A stretch of 64,000 nucleotides of DNA, from positions 124,001 to 188,000 of the forward strand of contig NJPS01000037.1 of assembly GCA_002946415.1 (NCBI GenBank), given 5' to 3'. The notes under the pieces are model-generated. The model was not told where the DNA came from. It did not search any database and worked only from the letters and a program-made list of their open reading frames with translations. Made by a program: the position numbers and the translations under genes. Origin of the DNA: Rutstroemia sp. NJR-2017a BVV2. Lineage: Eukaryota > Ascomycota > Leotiomycetes > Helotiales > Rutstroemiaceae. Position 1 is the first letter of the stretch; each line of letters opens with the position of its first letter. Shown piece after piece: positions 50,510 to 61,911 of the stretch.

Positions 50510-51446
50510 ATGCGTTCGTTATCCCAACTACGCTTTTATTTCGTTTTGTTCTGTACTGGTACTATATTCTTCATATGCTTCTGCTACTTTATACTTACAT
50601 TGTGTCTCTTTAATTTATTCAACGAACACAGTCTCGCGAATTTTACTACTTCCAACCTTTGCTGGTATCTATTCTCCAAAGTTACCTGCATCAAGCTAGA
50701 GGTAGAAGGCTCTGATATTATAGATAGATACGGTGGTCGCTACACAGATACTTCAGAGCCCCAAAAACGCTGTGTATTCGTATTAAATCACCAGTCAGAA
50801 TTAGATATTCCTATCCTAGGCAAGGTACATCATTTTCACCCTTTCTCTGTAGTTCACACCCAGTTATAGCCTTGATCTGATACAATAGTCCTGCTCTCAG
50901 CTTGCTCCAAATTATACTCTCCGGAGCGCAACATGGCGTGTTAAGAGAATGCCTTTATTTGGATTGTATATGCAACTCTCTCGATCTGTTTTTCTGGATC
51001 GACCATCAACATCAGGCACCACAAACAAGCAAGTTCTCTTGGACACTGCAAAGATACTTCAGGAAGGTAATCTCAATATAGCCATTTACCCTGTAAGTCA
51101 GTTCCTGGCTTTCGGGGCGCTCATATGGATGACTAATGGCGAGGGTTTACAGGAAGGCCGGTTGAGCCATTCAAAGACGCCCAACCTTCAACCAATGAAA
51201 CGAGGCGCATTTGTGATTGCCATGGAGGCTGGAAATATGCCTATAGTCCCGGTCGTAACCGCCAATTATGCACACATTTTCCATGTGCCAACAAGACATG
51301 CTAGTAGTGGTACAATTAAAATAAAAGTGCTCCCTCCCCTCGAATGGACACAGGTGAACGGAATGGATAAACAGAGCGCAATTGATGAAATGATGGAAGC
51401 AGTGAGCAACAAAATGCATGAGGGATTGATAGAGATATCAAAATAA
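50510..51446 (+). CDS. 1-acyl-sn-glycerol-3-phosphate acyltransferase (PlsC family)
   Basis: Three exons, 50510-50824, 50901-51092 and 51153-51446, give 266 residues. One or two N-terminal membrane helices (residues 10-40) precede the four PlsC blocks. Block I is LNHQSELD (NHx4D), block II is VFLDR, block III is YPEGRLSHS split by the second intron, and block IV is NMPIVPVV. The enzyme moves an acyl chain from acyl-CoA to lysophosphatidic acid to make phosphatidic acid in the endoplasmic reticulum. Length fits fungal SLC1-like enzymes, though it is slightly short. The presence of all four blocks across three exons supports the splicing. Probably a paralog of the housekeeping enzyme, given its place beside accessory genes. 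Confidence 0.88.
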
Positions 51447-51752
51447 ACCAACTTTACAAGAGTCTTGGAACAGCTTTGCAGAAGTAGCTAATTTTTCAAA
51501 GAACCCTTGGCCCGGGCTCAACAAATAATTAGACATATCAGAAAATAATATTGAATCAAGGTTTTCTGGTAGTCGGGTAGAGGCAAGTGTACCCATTGGT
51601 GACCTAGTATTTCATGAAAGTTGAGATAGATATTTATGCTTTCGTGGATCACAGTAAGACTGCCGACTCAGTTGTCTGCTGCACGGGACCTGGAGCGAAA
51701 CTAATACATTCACAAGATTTCGAGCTACGGATAAACTATCGATGAAGTTTGA

Positions 51753-52083
51753 TCATTCTTCCGCGTCCAAATTCTCCAGAGCTTCTGGATTATGAGCAAC
51801 TTTATGTCCGTGTTGATCGTGGAAGACAACTGAAATCCTTTAGCGTTTGAGCCTAGCACACAGGTTCTGGGCTTGATGCCTTTCGGGGGATTCTTGACTT
51901 TCTCCTCTGCAGCTTCTTCCTTCGTGGTGACTATGTTCTCGACCTGGATCTCTCAGAATGAGTTTAATAGTGTTCTAGATAGTTACTCACCTCTCCTTCT
52001 CGCTTGCCACCTCTAATTTTGGTGAAGACTCTGTCACCTTCATCGATAGTATTTCCATGCTTGTCTTCGACCCTTGAAGACAT
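51753..52083 (-). CDS. HVA1-type Tudor domain protein
   Basis: Three exons read leftwards, 52083-51991, 51943-51880 and 51829-51753, give 77 residues. It reads VEDKHGNTIDEGDRVFTKIR, then EEAAEEKVKNPPK, then VVFHDQHGHKVAHNPEALE. This is the hypervirulence-associated (HVA1) Tudor domain, a small beta barrel common in fungi whose role is not settled. The second intron starts with GC rather than GT (AAAG/GCATCA) and ends TTTCAG; without it the conserved C-terminal strand would be lost. Too short for automatic gene finders at default settings. Family confident, biology open. Confidence 0.82.
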
Positions 52084-52407
52084 AATTGCGTTCTTGATAT
52101 TTGATATTTTTTGATTCTCATATTCTAGATTGAAGAGAATTGTGGAGAGTAATTTGCTTATCCCCGAAGGATCAGTCCACCAGAATCCTTAAGTTGCAAA
52201 CGTCATTTTCCATGAACCCCTCCTTCGGCACCCATACCAATCCATGCTGATGACCACCAATTACTGGAAGCTGTGGACTGAGAATAGATATTGACATCAT
52301 CGCAAGATACACAGGGGTATCATGATGATTCGGTTTTCAACGCGACATCGCAAGACCATCTTTCAACAACGATTCTGCTTTTGAATCACTACTACGTCTT
52401 CTCAAAT

Positions 52408-53005
52408 ATGCATTACACAGGATCATGTTACTGCCGCGCTGTCAAATACAGCTTTGACGTGTCTCCATCCGAAGCCAGGACATCTCTATGCCATTGTCAC
52501 AACTGCAAGGTAGCTTCTCTCATTGCTTGTTGAAATGCGACTTACTCATCAGCACCCTGTAGAAATACTTTGGCACCAACTATGGTCTAACGACCAAGAT
52601 ACCCGCCTCTTCGTTCAAGATTACTGAAGGCGAGCCTAAGATCCACGAAGCAGATAATGGGTCAGGAAGTCTGCTTCACAGGGAATTTTGTGGGGTTTGC
52701 GGAGGTGGGATTCTAGAATATGGTGTGAGTACAGCCTTTCAGTACGGGGATGTACCTATAATGCGCCTACGCAAGGACTAACAATAACATCTATAGGAAC
52801 AAGCTAAGGATCATTTCAGATATGTGATGTATGGAACGATTGATAAACCCGAAGGTCTGGATCCTAAGGGGGAGTTCTTCTGCAAGTACAAGGAGGAGTG
52901 GATGCCCGAGATTAAGGGTAATGTGATGAAAATTTGTATGATAGAAGATACGATACTAACATCGCGTATATAGGAATATTCCACAAGCAGGAACTTAAGG
53001 AATGA
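52408..53005 (+). CDS. GFA / CENP-V family zinc protein
   Basis: Four exons, 52408-52509, 52563-52724, 52797-52917 and 52974-53005, give 138 residues. Zinc-binding motifs in order: GSCYCRAVKY, SLCHCHNC at the end of exon 1, and EFCGVCGGG in exon 2. This is the GFA fold, named after glutathione-dependent formaldehyde-activating enzyme. Most fungal members have unknown substrates and may bind glutathione adducts. Length matches compact family members. Intact. Confidence 0.88.
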
Positions 53006-53486
53006 TTACCTAGGGACTAGATGTGGAACCATATGGTCAAGTACTGAAATATCCATATTACTTTCGGTGAATCATAGATACATCCTTCTTCACGTTTTCG
53101 GTTTCTCTTATAGTTGTGACACTCAACTCTTGTAGACGCAGAATATGATCGTGAAAATCGAAATGTCGTGAATAGATATGTGGAAAAGAGTACACGGAGA
53201 TTCGAACATCATTACAGTACTCTACTTTGCTCCACGGAGCTGCTGGGCCTGAAATAATGATCCGGTGACTCATCACTCAAACTGATCGAAATCAATTATA
53301 TCAATTCGCCTCACATAACTTCATGCTCTCCTCTACAACCACTTCGATAGACACTTGAATAGGGATAAGGAGAGAAAGTGCATGAAATGTTGGATTTTGA
53401 GCATCATATTTTAACCAAACCTGCGTCTTGAAGCCTCCCGACGGTATGGGCCAACCGAAGACGGACAACTTCGCGTCAACGACCAC
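53006..53486. other. Intergenic between convergent genes
   Basis: 3' flanks of the GFA gene and the oxidoreductase. Nothing seen. Confidence 0.4.
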
Positions 53487-54476
53487 TTAGTCAATGGCCA
53501 TCACTATCTTCCCATTTGCCTCATTAGCCTCCATGACTCTATGCGCGTTCCTAATTTCCTCTTCTCCAAACTGAAAAACCCTGGCTGGCTCAGCCTTGAA
53601 CTTCTTATCTGTAACCATCGTTACAATATCCTTCAAAGGAACGTCCGATAGAGGAAATCCAGGAGTACCAAATGAAAAACTCCCGAAGAAACTAAAATGT
53701 ACCCCACTAGCCATTTGTAACAATGGGTTGAAATCTGAGATCGGCGCCAATCCTCCAAGAAATCCAGCTAGACATACCCTCCCGCCTCGGCGAACCATTT
53801 TGAGAGTATCCAAGATCGTGCTGTTCCCAATCAAATCTAAGATGGCGTCGAATTTTTCCGAAACTTGTTGCGATAAGTTCGGACCTTCGAGCTTGACTCG
53901 GTCTGCACCCAGCGCCTTCAAAGATGCAAAACGTTCTTCTTTCCTCGTAGTCGCCACAACCTTCACTCCCTTCTCCACCGCCAAGTTCAGCGCCGCTTGA
54001 CCAAATGCCGATGTAGCTCCTCTGATTAGAAGACTCTGACCCGTATCCACTTCCAAATTCCTAAACAAACACGTCCAAGCCGTAGCGTACGACTCCGGAA
54101 TAACCGCTAACTGAGCCCACTCCAGTCCCGCAGCTGAAGGTCCCAAACAAACGACATTCTCAAATTTGGCTTTAGTATACTCGGCATAGCTGCCATTAAT
54201 AGTACGGCCTAGTCCTCCCATTAATGAAGCTACTGGTGTTCCTTCCTTCAATTCTCCACCAGGACAAGAGGCGACGATCCCGACGCATTCGATCCCACTG
54301 ACTGGCATCCATTCTGCCCATTCGCCTTTGCGCATGTGAAGTTCGGCGTGATTGAGGCCGAAGGCTTTGATCTTTATAAGAACTTCGCCAAGGTCGGGTT
54401 TCGGGATTGGGATTTCCTTGAGGACTAGGCATTCTGGACCTCCGAATTTTGAGATTATGATCGCTTTCATATTCAT
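53487..54476 (-). CDS. Zinc-free medium-chain oxidoreductase (quinone oxidoreductase-like)
   Basis: A single exon of about 329 residues. The best start is the ATG at 54476 or 54470 (MNMKAIIISKFGGPECL); the frame is open further up but the added residues are not family-like. The N-terminal GroES-like domain has FGLNHAELHMRKG. The Rossmann domain has RGATSAFGQAALNLA and VVATTRKEERFASLKALGAD, which bind NADPH. No structural zinc cysteines, as in the quinone oxidoreductase branch of the MDR superfamily. It ends EANGKIVMAID, the standard last strand. Expected to reduce quinones or enals in the cytosol; the exact substrate is unknown. Confidence 0.88.
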   Translation of the reverse strand: MNMKAIIISKFGGPECLVLKEIPIPKPDLGEVLIKIKAFGLNHAELHMRKGEWAEWMPVSGIECVGIVASCPGGELKEGTPVASLMGGLGRTINGSYAEYTKAKFENVVCLGPSAAGLEWAQLAVIPESYATAWTCLFRNLEVDTGQSLLIRGATSAFGQAALNLAVEKGVKVVATTRKEERFASLKALGADRVKLEGPNLSQQVSEKFDAILDLIGNSTILDTLKMVRRGGRVCLAGFLGGLAPISDFNPLLQMASGVHFSFFGSFSFGTPGFPLSDVPLKDIVTMVTDKKFKAEPARVFQFGEEEIRNAHRVMEANEANGKIVMAID

Positions 54477-55947
54477 GGCAGCGTTTACCTTCGTTATGGT
54501 ATGAATTTGGAGTTGGTATATTCGGATAAGTTTTGGATATTCTGGAAAATATTGCAGTCCATATTTAGGATGGGATCGAGGCTTCAAATATTCCACAGGA
54601 TAAATTGCACAAGGAAACTGTTCTCCTCACAAGATATGTATGTAAGCAGCCTTTGTACAGCCGAAGTATCTTTGTCGGCGAATCAAATGAGCGGCAAGGA
54701 AACACGCACTGCAGCCACTATTGTAAACATAAACACAGGTTATCGCAGGCTGCGAATCTAATCCATATTTGGAGATACCTACTAGTAGTTTGTCAGCATA
54801 CTATGTGCTCGCCTTGGGGACATCCATTCACGATGGGCATGGCTATCAATGAAGCATTTGTCATGGTTAATGACTCTGATTACCTGATGAATAGGCTATG
54901 CATAATAATGAAAACCTTGCGTGGGCTGGGGGCATAATTTTGAATGGTTGGCAGTGTACACCTTTCAGTGTCAGGGCCAGGCTATTTGACAAGATCTATG
55001 CTAAGATCTTTGCTTTACGGAACTATCCTTCCATATATTGACGGGCTGAGGGAGAGTGAGGATCCACGGCCGCCTTGATGAACTCATCGCAGGCATTTCG
55101 AAGACGATCAGGTGTTGCGACCTTGCCTCTTCCTATGTCGTTCCAAACACGCATGTCGTTGAAAATAACCTTACATTATGTCAGGAGAGCAACCGCTTTT
55201 GCTTTCGAATGCGGTCACTGAACCGTCCTTCTAGAGCAGAGTAACAGAGTAACTCTTACACTTCCGAGCTTCAATGTCAAGACTCGGACGATCAAGGCTC
55301 GTGTGATATTTCGTTTAAACAGGTACGACGATTCCCGGAATAGGCTAGCTGAAGCGCAGGCTGCTAGAAATCCGTCAAGCGGGGAAGTGGTTATCGAGTT
55401 ACTATTATCAAGCAATCGACGGGAAAAATACATGATGTGTGCAAAAAAAAGGTATGGGTGCTGGACTGGTTCTCCCGCTTTTTCTTACGAAAGGCGTTTC
55501 TGGGCATCCGGCTTCTCCGGGTTATAGAAGGATCTTCATCAGCTCCGCAGCAACGTCCCTGACTTCAAAGATAATGGTATTCAGGAGCAGCACGTTGTAG
55601 GTAGAACTCGATGTAGAAGTCAAAGAGCGGCATGCATGACTCTGTTCTTGGCAGCACCGTTTCCCATGCAGAATAGTAGTCAAGCTTGCGCTATAAAGGG
55701 AAGGGCATGGGAGAATAAACATACAAAGACATGGCTAGTCGAAAAGGAACAAAATTCTGGACATACAATGGATGGATAAAGTTGTCGTAGGCTTATGGAT
55801 TGTTGTATTGAAGTAGATATACTAGCCTCACGCCTCCCCTTACTAATTCCATCCGCAAGGAGCTTTATCTTAGTGCATAAGCTCCCGATAAAGACCATCC
55901 ATCATCTTGCAGGGCTAGAACATCATAACCATCAACAAATAACAACA
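54477..55947. other. Intergenic, nothing recognised
   Basis: About 1.5 kb between divergent genes. Small frames only. The last part is the Atg29 leader. Confidence 0.4.
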
Positions 55948-57628
55948 ATGTCGAATCCCGAACCAGAAGCAGATCCTGTATATACTGTATTTATACGACT
56001 ACCGTTCCCCCGTGGCGATTTCGTTGATCCTCCATCTGTATGCGACTTTGTTCATAGTCAACAAACCTGTACTAACTTTTGTAGGTTGAATGGGATGCCT
56101 CCAAGGATAAGGCGCTCTGGAAGATACTCTCCAAAGCCTCCAAGAATAGTGATATAGATTGTGAGTTCTTTTTCCGGTATTCTTTTGCGCGATATGCTAA
56201 TAGTAGTAGGGGCTGCTCTGTATGCATTATCTATGCGACCAAGCAAACCCCAGCTGACACCGAAGATAGAGCAACGAAATTCGAAGTAACTCTTTCATTC
56301 CTCCTTCAACAAGCAGCATGGCTCTACGAGCGACAGCTTTCCCAAGTGCGCGCACAAATGCGCAAAGTCGGAGTTTCGAAAGGTTCACTGGCGCCGTCGC
56401 CAATTCCAGGAAGCACATCAGAAACAGGGGCGGGTGAAGCAATGAAAAGGACTGGATCAGGAGGCGCAGGTAGGGTTGGAATCGCACATGTCTGCGAGGA
56501 GAACGCTTATGATTTACAGGGCCGCGTATACCTTCTGCTTTATCAACTAGGAGGGACTCACCAATTCTCAAGAATGATGGAAGTGTACCAAATACGCCGG
56601 CGCGCGCAATGGGTATGAAGCTCGCCATTCTCCTTTTCTTCCAATTTAAGCACCTTGCTAACATACCGTAGCACCTCCTTTCTCACGCACATCGTCTGGC
56701 ACTGTTCAATCTCGTATTCTCGCACCTGCTAGTCCGCGCCCGACCCATGCGACAGTTCATCAGCGTTCCCTATCTCCAAAAGCAAGATTCCGACCGGTTT
56801 CAATAGGGATCGAGCAACCACCACGAAGCTCACCCCAACAACCACATCTGCCATCTCCGTCCGACTCTGATTCCGATTCGTCTTCCTCTGCACCAGTGCA
56901 ATCTCGTCTTCTCCGTCGACGTTTCCCCTCCGCCAAGAAGGACAAAGAAAAGGAATCAAATGAAAATGAACCCTCCTCAGATTCCGATGAATTGGCCTTT
57001 CTCCCTGCCTCTCACGATCCATCTGCGACACTGCGCGGCGACCCGCGTCATCTTTCTCGCCGCAACCCAGTTCATTCTAAAAAACCTTTAACGAGGGAAT
57101 CGCAAACGTCCGACTCATCAACCAGTTCCAGCGCACAGGTTATCCGAAAACCGGAAATCGTACCTCTACATCATCGAAATATCGGACAGAGACGACCACC
57201 GACAGGTCCGTTGAGTCCGAGAAGGACGGCGGAATTACAAAGCGAGCGAAGTGACGGAGGGACCCCGAGTATGGGGAGCAGTTTCAGTGATTTGGATGGT
57301 GGGTATTCTCCGTTTGCTCCATGAGATCGTCTCAGTTTCTTTTGTAATTTCCTAGCTCCTATAGATACCCCTTGTTGCTATCCTCAACTTCATGTGTAGC
57401 TCTTTCCCATCCAAAAACTCTATTTCATTTTTTCAACCTAACCATCCGATCGCGTGGATCTGAACAAGTACTCTTGACAAAAGCTAATTCAGACTCTCCC
57501 AACAAACAGATGCATCGGTAACGCAAAGCGCCCTCGAAGAAGCCCTAGCAAGTAACATGCAAGCGGGAGGTGGTATGGCTAGTAGGATGAGCACGATCAG
57601 TCAGGCCTTGAGAAGTAGATACCTATGA
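55948..57628 (+). CDS. ATG29: Autophagy protein Atg29
   Basis: Six exons, 55948-56037, 56085-56160, 56254-56469, 56520-56612, 56672-57298 and 57510-57628, give 406 residues. The N-terminal Atg29 signature is clear: YTVFIRLPFPRGDFVDPP, then ALWKILSKASKNSDID, then TLSFLLQQAAWLYERQLSQV. A long Ser/Pro-rich disordered region follows, and the end is SALEEALASNMQ ... ISQALRSRYL. Atg29 works with Atg17 and Atg31 as the scaffold of the phagophore assembly site, and its disordered tail is a phosphorylation target. Oddity: the usual Asp-Trp at the exon 2/3 junction becomes Asp-Ser with the only acceptor that keeps frame (CCCCAG at 56248-56253), so this junction needs transcript support. Confidence 0.9.
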
Positions 57629-58012
57629 TGTTCGCGCCGACACGGCTGAGGTCATCATTTCGCATTTTTTGGTTTCATTTTGGCGTTCGAAGTCGGTTTG
57701 GAATGGCTTGCATTTATACAGTTTTGGCCTTAGAGGACATATAAGGGAGGAACATACGGAGCCCGTGGAACAGGAACAGGAGGGCCGGGATTTGATCTGG
57801 ATATGTATGGATATGTGTATGGTTTTGCACTCCGAATTTGGATTAGGGATTTTGTAATTTTGGGATAGAATTTCTCCTTTGAAATCCTCGCAAGAGAATT
57901 AAGAATGTCTTTCATTTAGGTATCATGCCGTCATAACATCTACTACGTCTATCATTCTATTTCGGATCATAGCAAGGTGTTTTGGTTCCGCATCGATTCC
58001 TTCCAAGCCCGT
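57629..58012. other. 3' intergenic between convergent genes
   Basis: Nothing recognised. Confidence 0.4.
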
Positions 58013-58973
58013 TTAGCTCTCATAAACCATTCTCCTGTCCCCAATCACACCCCACAGTTCCTCCACGATATCCTTCTGTCCACTCGGCGCGCCCCTAATG
58101 GCCAAGAACTTCCTATTATCAACCTCAATCTCCCAATCACCTGGATTTCCACCAACCATTATCCCACCTGCTTCTACCAAGATACACCAACCAGCAGCAA
58201 CATCCCAAGCCCAACACCCGCCTTCCCAGAAGACGTCCTGCTGCCCAGTCGCTACGAGAGCTATATTCAAGGCCGCACTTCCTACGCATCGAAGAGAATG
58301 CACCATTGCCCCTCCATCCTCTTTTGCCGCGCACAGCTTCTTGAACACTTCAGTCTTGATCTGAAAATTTACACCAGATCGATCAGAACCCCATTCTGCA
58401 CCAACAAGACATGTGCTCAAATCCTTCAATGGCTCGGGGTCCTTCTTCAATGGCAGACGGAACTTCTCTCCGTCCTTGCGAGTAACAAATGACCCTTTGC
58501 CCTTGATTCCTGTAAAGAGGTCTCCTGTGAACGGGTTGTATATGACTCCTACGCTGGGGATCTTTTCGACGACGAACCCGAGGGAAATGCAAAATGCAGG
58601 GAAGGCATGGACGAAGTTTGTCGTGCCATCTATGGGATCGCAAATGAATGTCGGAGCGGACGTAAGTTTGGTGGTGCCCGCTACGAAGGTTTCCTCGCCG
58701 ATGAAAGAATAGGTTGGGTATGCTTCATGGAGACGCTTTGAGACCATGGCTTCGACTGCTTGATCGGTCTCAGTGACAAGATCAGCGGCTATTAGGTTGC
58801 AATGTTAGAGGATGTTGTGGAATTCGGTGAATTGAGGTGGTGTGGCATGGCATACAGTTCTTCTTGGTGCCGGAATCAAGGTACGATGGTGTCGCAGCTA
58901 TCATCATACGACCTGCATCATGAGCAATCTCAATCAAGAGGTCATGGATTTCCTGCAGATTGACGTCCGCCAT
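58013..58973 (-). CDS. Inositol monophosphatase family protein
   Basis: Two exons read leftwards, 58973-58856 and 58788-58013, give 297 residues. The ATG at 58973 opens MADVNLQEIHDLLIEIAHDA. Metal and phosphate motifs: the acidic site FIGEE, then DPIDGTTNFVH, and the C-terminal WAWDVAAG. All are intact. The enzyme removes phosphate from inositol-1-phosphate with magnesium, recycling inositol for phosphoinositides. Related fungal proteins (QutG-like) act near quinate metabolism, but no quinate genes are nearby. Length is typical. Confidence 0.92.
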
Positions 58974-59889
58974 CTTGAACAGAATTTGAAACTCTGCCCT
59001 GGAAGGATATTCTGGCCTAGAAATAACTCCTCGCTTTGCAAGAAAGAGGACCAGGTCGGGCAAACAAAACTGTTCGTGAAGAGACTATACGTAGGTGCGT
59101 CGTACTAGCAAACGGGACGGGGCTCAAGAAAGGAATCGACAGAAACAAAATAGAGAATATAAAAGACAGTAAAGATGTTGAGTGGAATGACACCAAAAGT
59201 GAGCATCTATGGTGGGGTGTGAAGATGGGAGGGATGTCGTGTCTATCTTATCAGCACGTGGGGGATGGTTTGGGCAGGAACGATGTGCTTGTCTGCCTCG
59301 TCTGCCTCGTCTGCCTCTGCCTGAATCGAACTGAGTGGAATCCATGAAGGCTCTGAGGGGAGGAAGAGTAGACATCGTTTCTTCGTGTCCTCTATGCACA
59401 AGATGGAGCAGGGAAGAAACTGTTAGTAAACTGCCCCGTCATTTGGCTTGCAACCTTCATGCTGAAGATGAGTGCGTTTAGGGATACCGAACACGCTGAT
59501 CTGCCAGAAATTAGACCGCTTCAACAATAATCAAGTCTGCTTGCTTTACCAGGTGGCAGATTCATATCGGAGAAACGGGAGCTGCAGAGTGTTATGGTGA
59601 GGAGATCACGCTATACAGTAGCTGTTGATAGAAGCAGCTTGTGGAGCTCAAAGTCTTGCTTGGAAATCCCGTCACTGATCCACATATTAGAAGAACCAAT
59701 TTTCTAGAGACTGAAATGTACATTCGTATCGTCCTTGCCGGTCGATGAAACTTCATAAGAATACATGCACGAGAATGCAAAATTTTCGAGTCCGTAACCC
59801 ATCGTAAGAAGCGCCATAAGAAAGTCGTCCACGGTCTCGTCCTCCTACCTGATCTGACCTCATGCCACAATCTACTCAGATCCATCCCT
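58974..59889. other. Intergenic with 9-bp microsatellite
   Basis: Contains a short run of gtctgcctc units at about 59290-59325. No gene. Confidence 0.45.
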
Positions 59890-60606
59890 CTACATGTTCT
59901 CTCTAAACATTGACCTCCTCTCTGACGGACTATCATCCACGCTGTCCTTAACCTTGTGTGCCTTCCCACCCGTTTCTATTGGACGTGGACTAACCCCCCT
60001 CAACTCGGTCGGGTCATCGAATGGATTCGCCTTCGGTCTCACTCCCATCTCCTCATCATACCGTCTATCAAGCCCAGCCTGCGACCCTCCAATGTATGGT
60101 TCCGGTTCGCGACTTAAGCTTCTGCCTCGAGATGGGCTTCCGAAACCCGATGGTCCCGCTCCTCCTGCACCACCGGATTGATGTCCGCCATGTAAACCAA
60201 GCTCTTGCTCTTCATAGTAGCCTCCTGGCCCATATGCATCCGCTTCAGTTCCTACGCGCGCATCCCATGCGTCGTCAGGATCGAGAGGACCAAATCCTCG
60301 GTTAGCTCCACGGCCTCGGACATTGCTGCTCAACGGTTCTTCGTATGCACCGCCAGCGGATCGATTATTGCGATTTTTGAAGCCGCTGACCTTATCTTTT
60401 ACCCATCCAACCATTCCGCCCTGTCCACCTGATCCTCCATATCGATTTCCGCCGCCTCCGAATGGATTGTAGGATGATAGTGTGGGTTGAGGTAAGCCTA
60501 ATCGTCGCGCGCGCAGATGTGTGTAAACGACCCAGATGATTGCTCCGGCGACTGCGACGAACAAGATTATGATGAAGAAAGCACCGACGCCAGAAATGTG
60601 CGCCAT
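59890..60606 (-). CDS. Single-pass membrane protein with Gly-rich disordered tail
   Basis: A single exon of 238 residues from the ATG at 60606. A short lumenal N-terminus (MAHISGVG) and one membrane helix (AFFIIILFVAVAGAIIWVVY, residues 9-28) are followed by a conserved-looking juxtamembrane stretch THLRARRLGLPQPTLSSYNP. The rest is Gly/Ser/Pro-rich and disordered, ending in a charged region. This layout is widespread in ascomycetes and is sometimes labelled 'acid phosphatase-like', but no phosphatase motif (RHGxRxP) is present, so that name is not supported here. Probably a small endomembrane or plasma membrane adaptor. Confidence 0.82.
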   Translation of the reverse strand: MAHISGVGAFFIIILFVAVAGAIIWVVYTHLRARRLGLPQPTLSSYNPFGGGGNRYGGSGGQGGMVGWVKDKVSGFKNRNNRSAGGAYEEPLSSNVRGRGANRGFGPLDPDDAWDARVGTEADAYGPGGYYEEQELGLHGGHQSGGAGGAGPSGFGSPSRGRSLSREPEPYIGGSQAGLDRRYDEEMGVRPKANPFDDPTELRGVSPRPIETGGKAHKVKDSVDDSPSERRSMFRENM

Positions 60607-61911
60607 TTTCGATATGCTGTGTTGTTGATTGACAAGACGATGTTCGGGTTGTTGTGTAGGTAAGGCTTTGGGCTAGAGAGGCTGGACTGAGCGCAATGTT
60701 TCGTCACAAATGGAATGGCACGCCCCAAAACTTAGAAACAAGTCGCACGAAGGTCGGTAGTGAATCAGGAGAAATCGCAGAAGTCACCTATCAGCGAGCC
60801 ATCATCAATGGGGTCCAAATATAAGATGAGGTAGCTGAGGTGAGTACTTGATGGCCTGCAAACATTTGGCGGCACAGAATCCTGAACGAATTGCGAACTC
60901 TTCGCAGTTCCAAGCGGCCGATCGCAATGAAGCTGCAGTCACGTGAGTTAATGACGTGTTGCACATATGGTCGGTCTTTTGACCGTAGGCCGTAGATATG
61001 TGCGTGGACCGCGTTAAAAATGTCTTCAACCCCGCCATGGATGCATCAAGTTCAGTATTCAGATCGTATGCATATGACTGCGGAGCTACTTCGCTGCTTC
61101 GCTACTTCGCTACTTCGTAGATAGAATGTATATAGCAGTAAGGAGTTGTCTGCAGTTGGCGATTCTTCCACACAAACCGTGAGCTTGCTTCGTAAGATTA
61201 CATGACTGCGTATATTCTATTTCGTATCTTGGGTACTAATGCCGATTCCCGGAGCTAGAGCATGCATATCCATACTCAGTACCTACGAAGTACAGAGTCA
61301 GTCTGCCCTAGCTGTTCAGATGCACCACCTGAGACTACCCACTTCTTTCATCGAAATCCCTCAGGTCCCCGGTAATCTCTCCATCAGATAACACGGATCA
61401 CCATGGATCACCACCAATTACCTGCGCGGGAAGCTGGGGCTTACAAAGTACTTCGTACACAGTAGAAATTTTTGACATGCATGTGCAGCAGATGTGGCAC
61501 ACCTGTTCCCACCAGCAACAGCCAGGGCTCACTCCGGAAGCACTGCAGTGCAAGCTCTATGAAGTAAGTTATTCATCACGGGAATTTATCGACAAATGAG
61601 CGGCCAGACCAAGATCTGATAAATGTTTGTTTCCTGGAGCGACTTGGCGATGTACTTTTCAGGCTTTTGAGACTGACTTTCCATGACATTATTAGCACGC
61701 TTTTTAGAAGAGACGATTACCGCCGTTCCCGCACGCATTCCCGCAAGCATTCCCGCAAGCATTCCCGCAATACCACACTAGCCACTAAGGAATCGCGCCT
61801 TTGCCCTTTTCACCACTTTCCGCCTGCATCCCTCACCTCACCCCTCCACCTCTCGCTGGACCAAGTCTCAGTGGGCCCGACAGCGTGCAACTATGATTCC
61901 CACCTGCATAT
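60607..61911. other. Intergenic; OPT gene promoter and tandem repeat
   Basis: Repeated cttcgcta units occur near 61085-61118. A 12-bp repeat gcattcccgcaa (about three to four units) lies at 61727-61771. It is probably promoter and leader of the transporter gene. No gene recognised. Confidence 0.45.

Noticed and set aside
59124..59399. Frame over the gtctgcctc microsatellite
   Set aside because: Simple-sequence DNA in a promoter region, no protein evidence.
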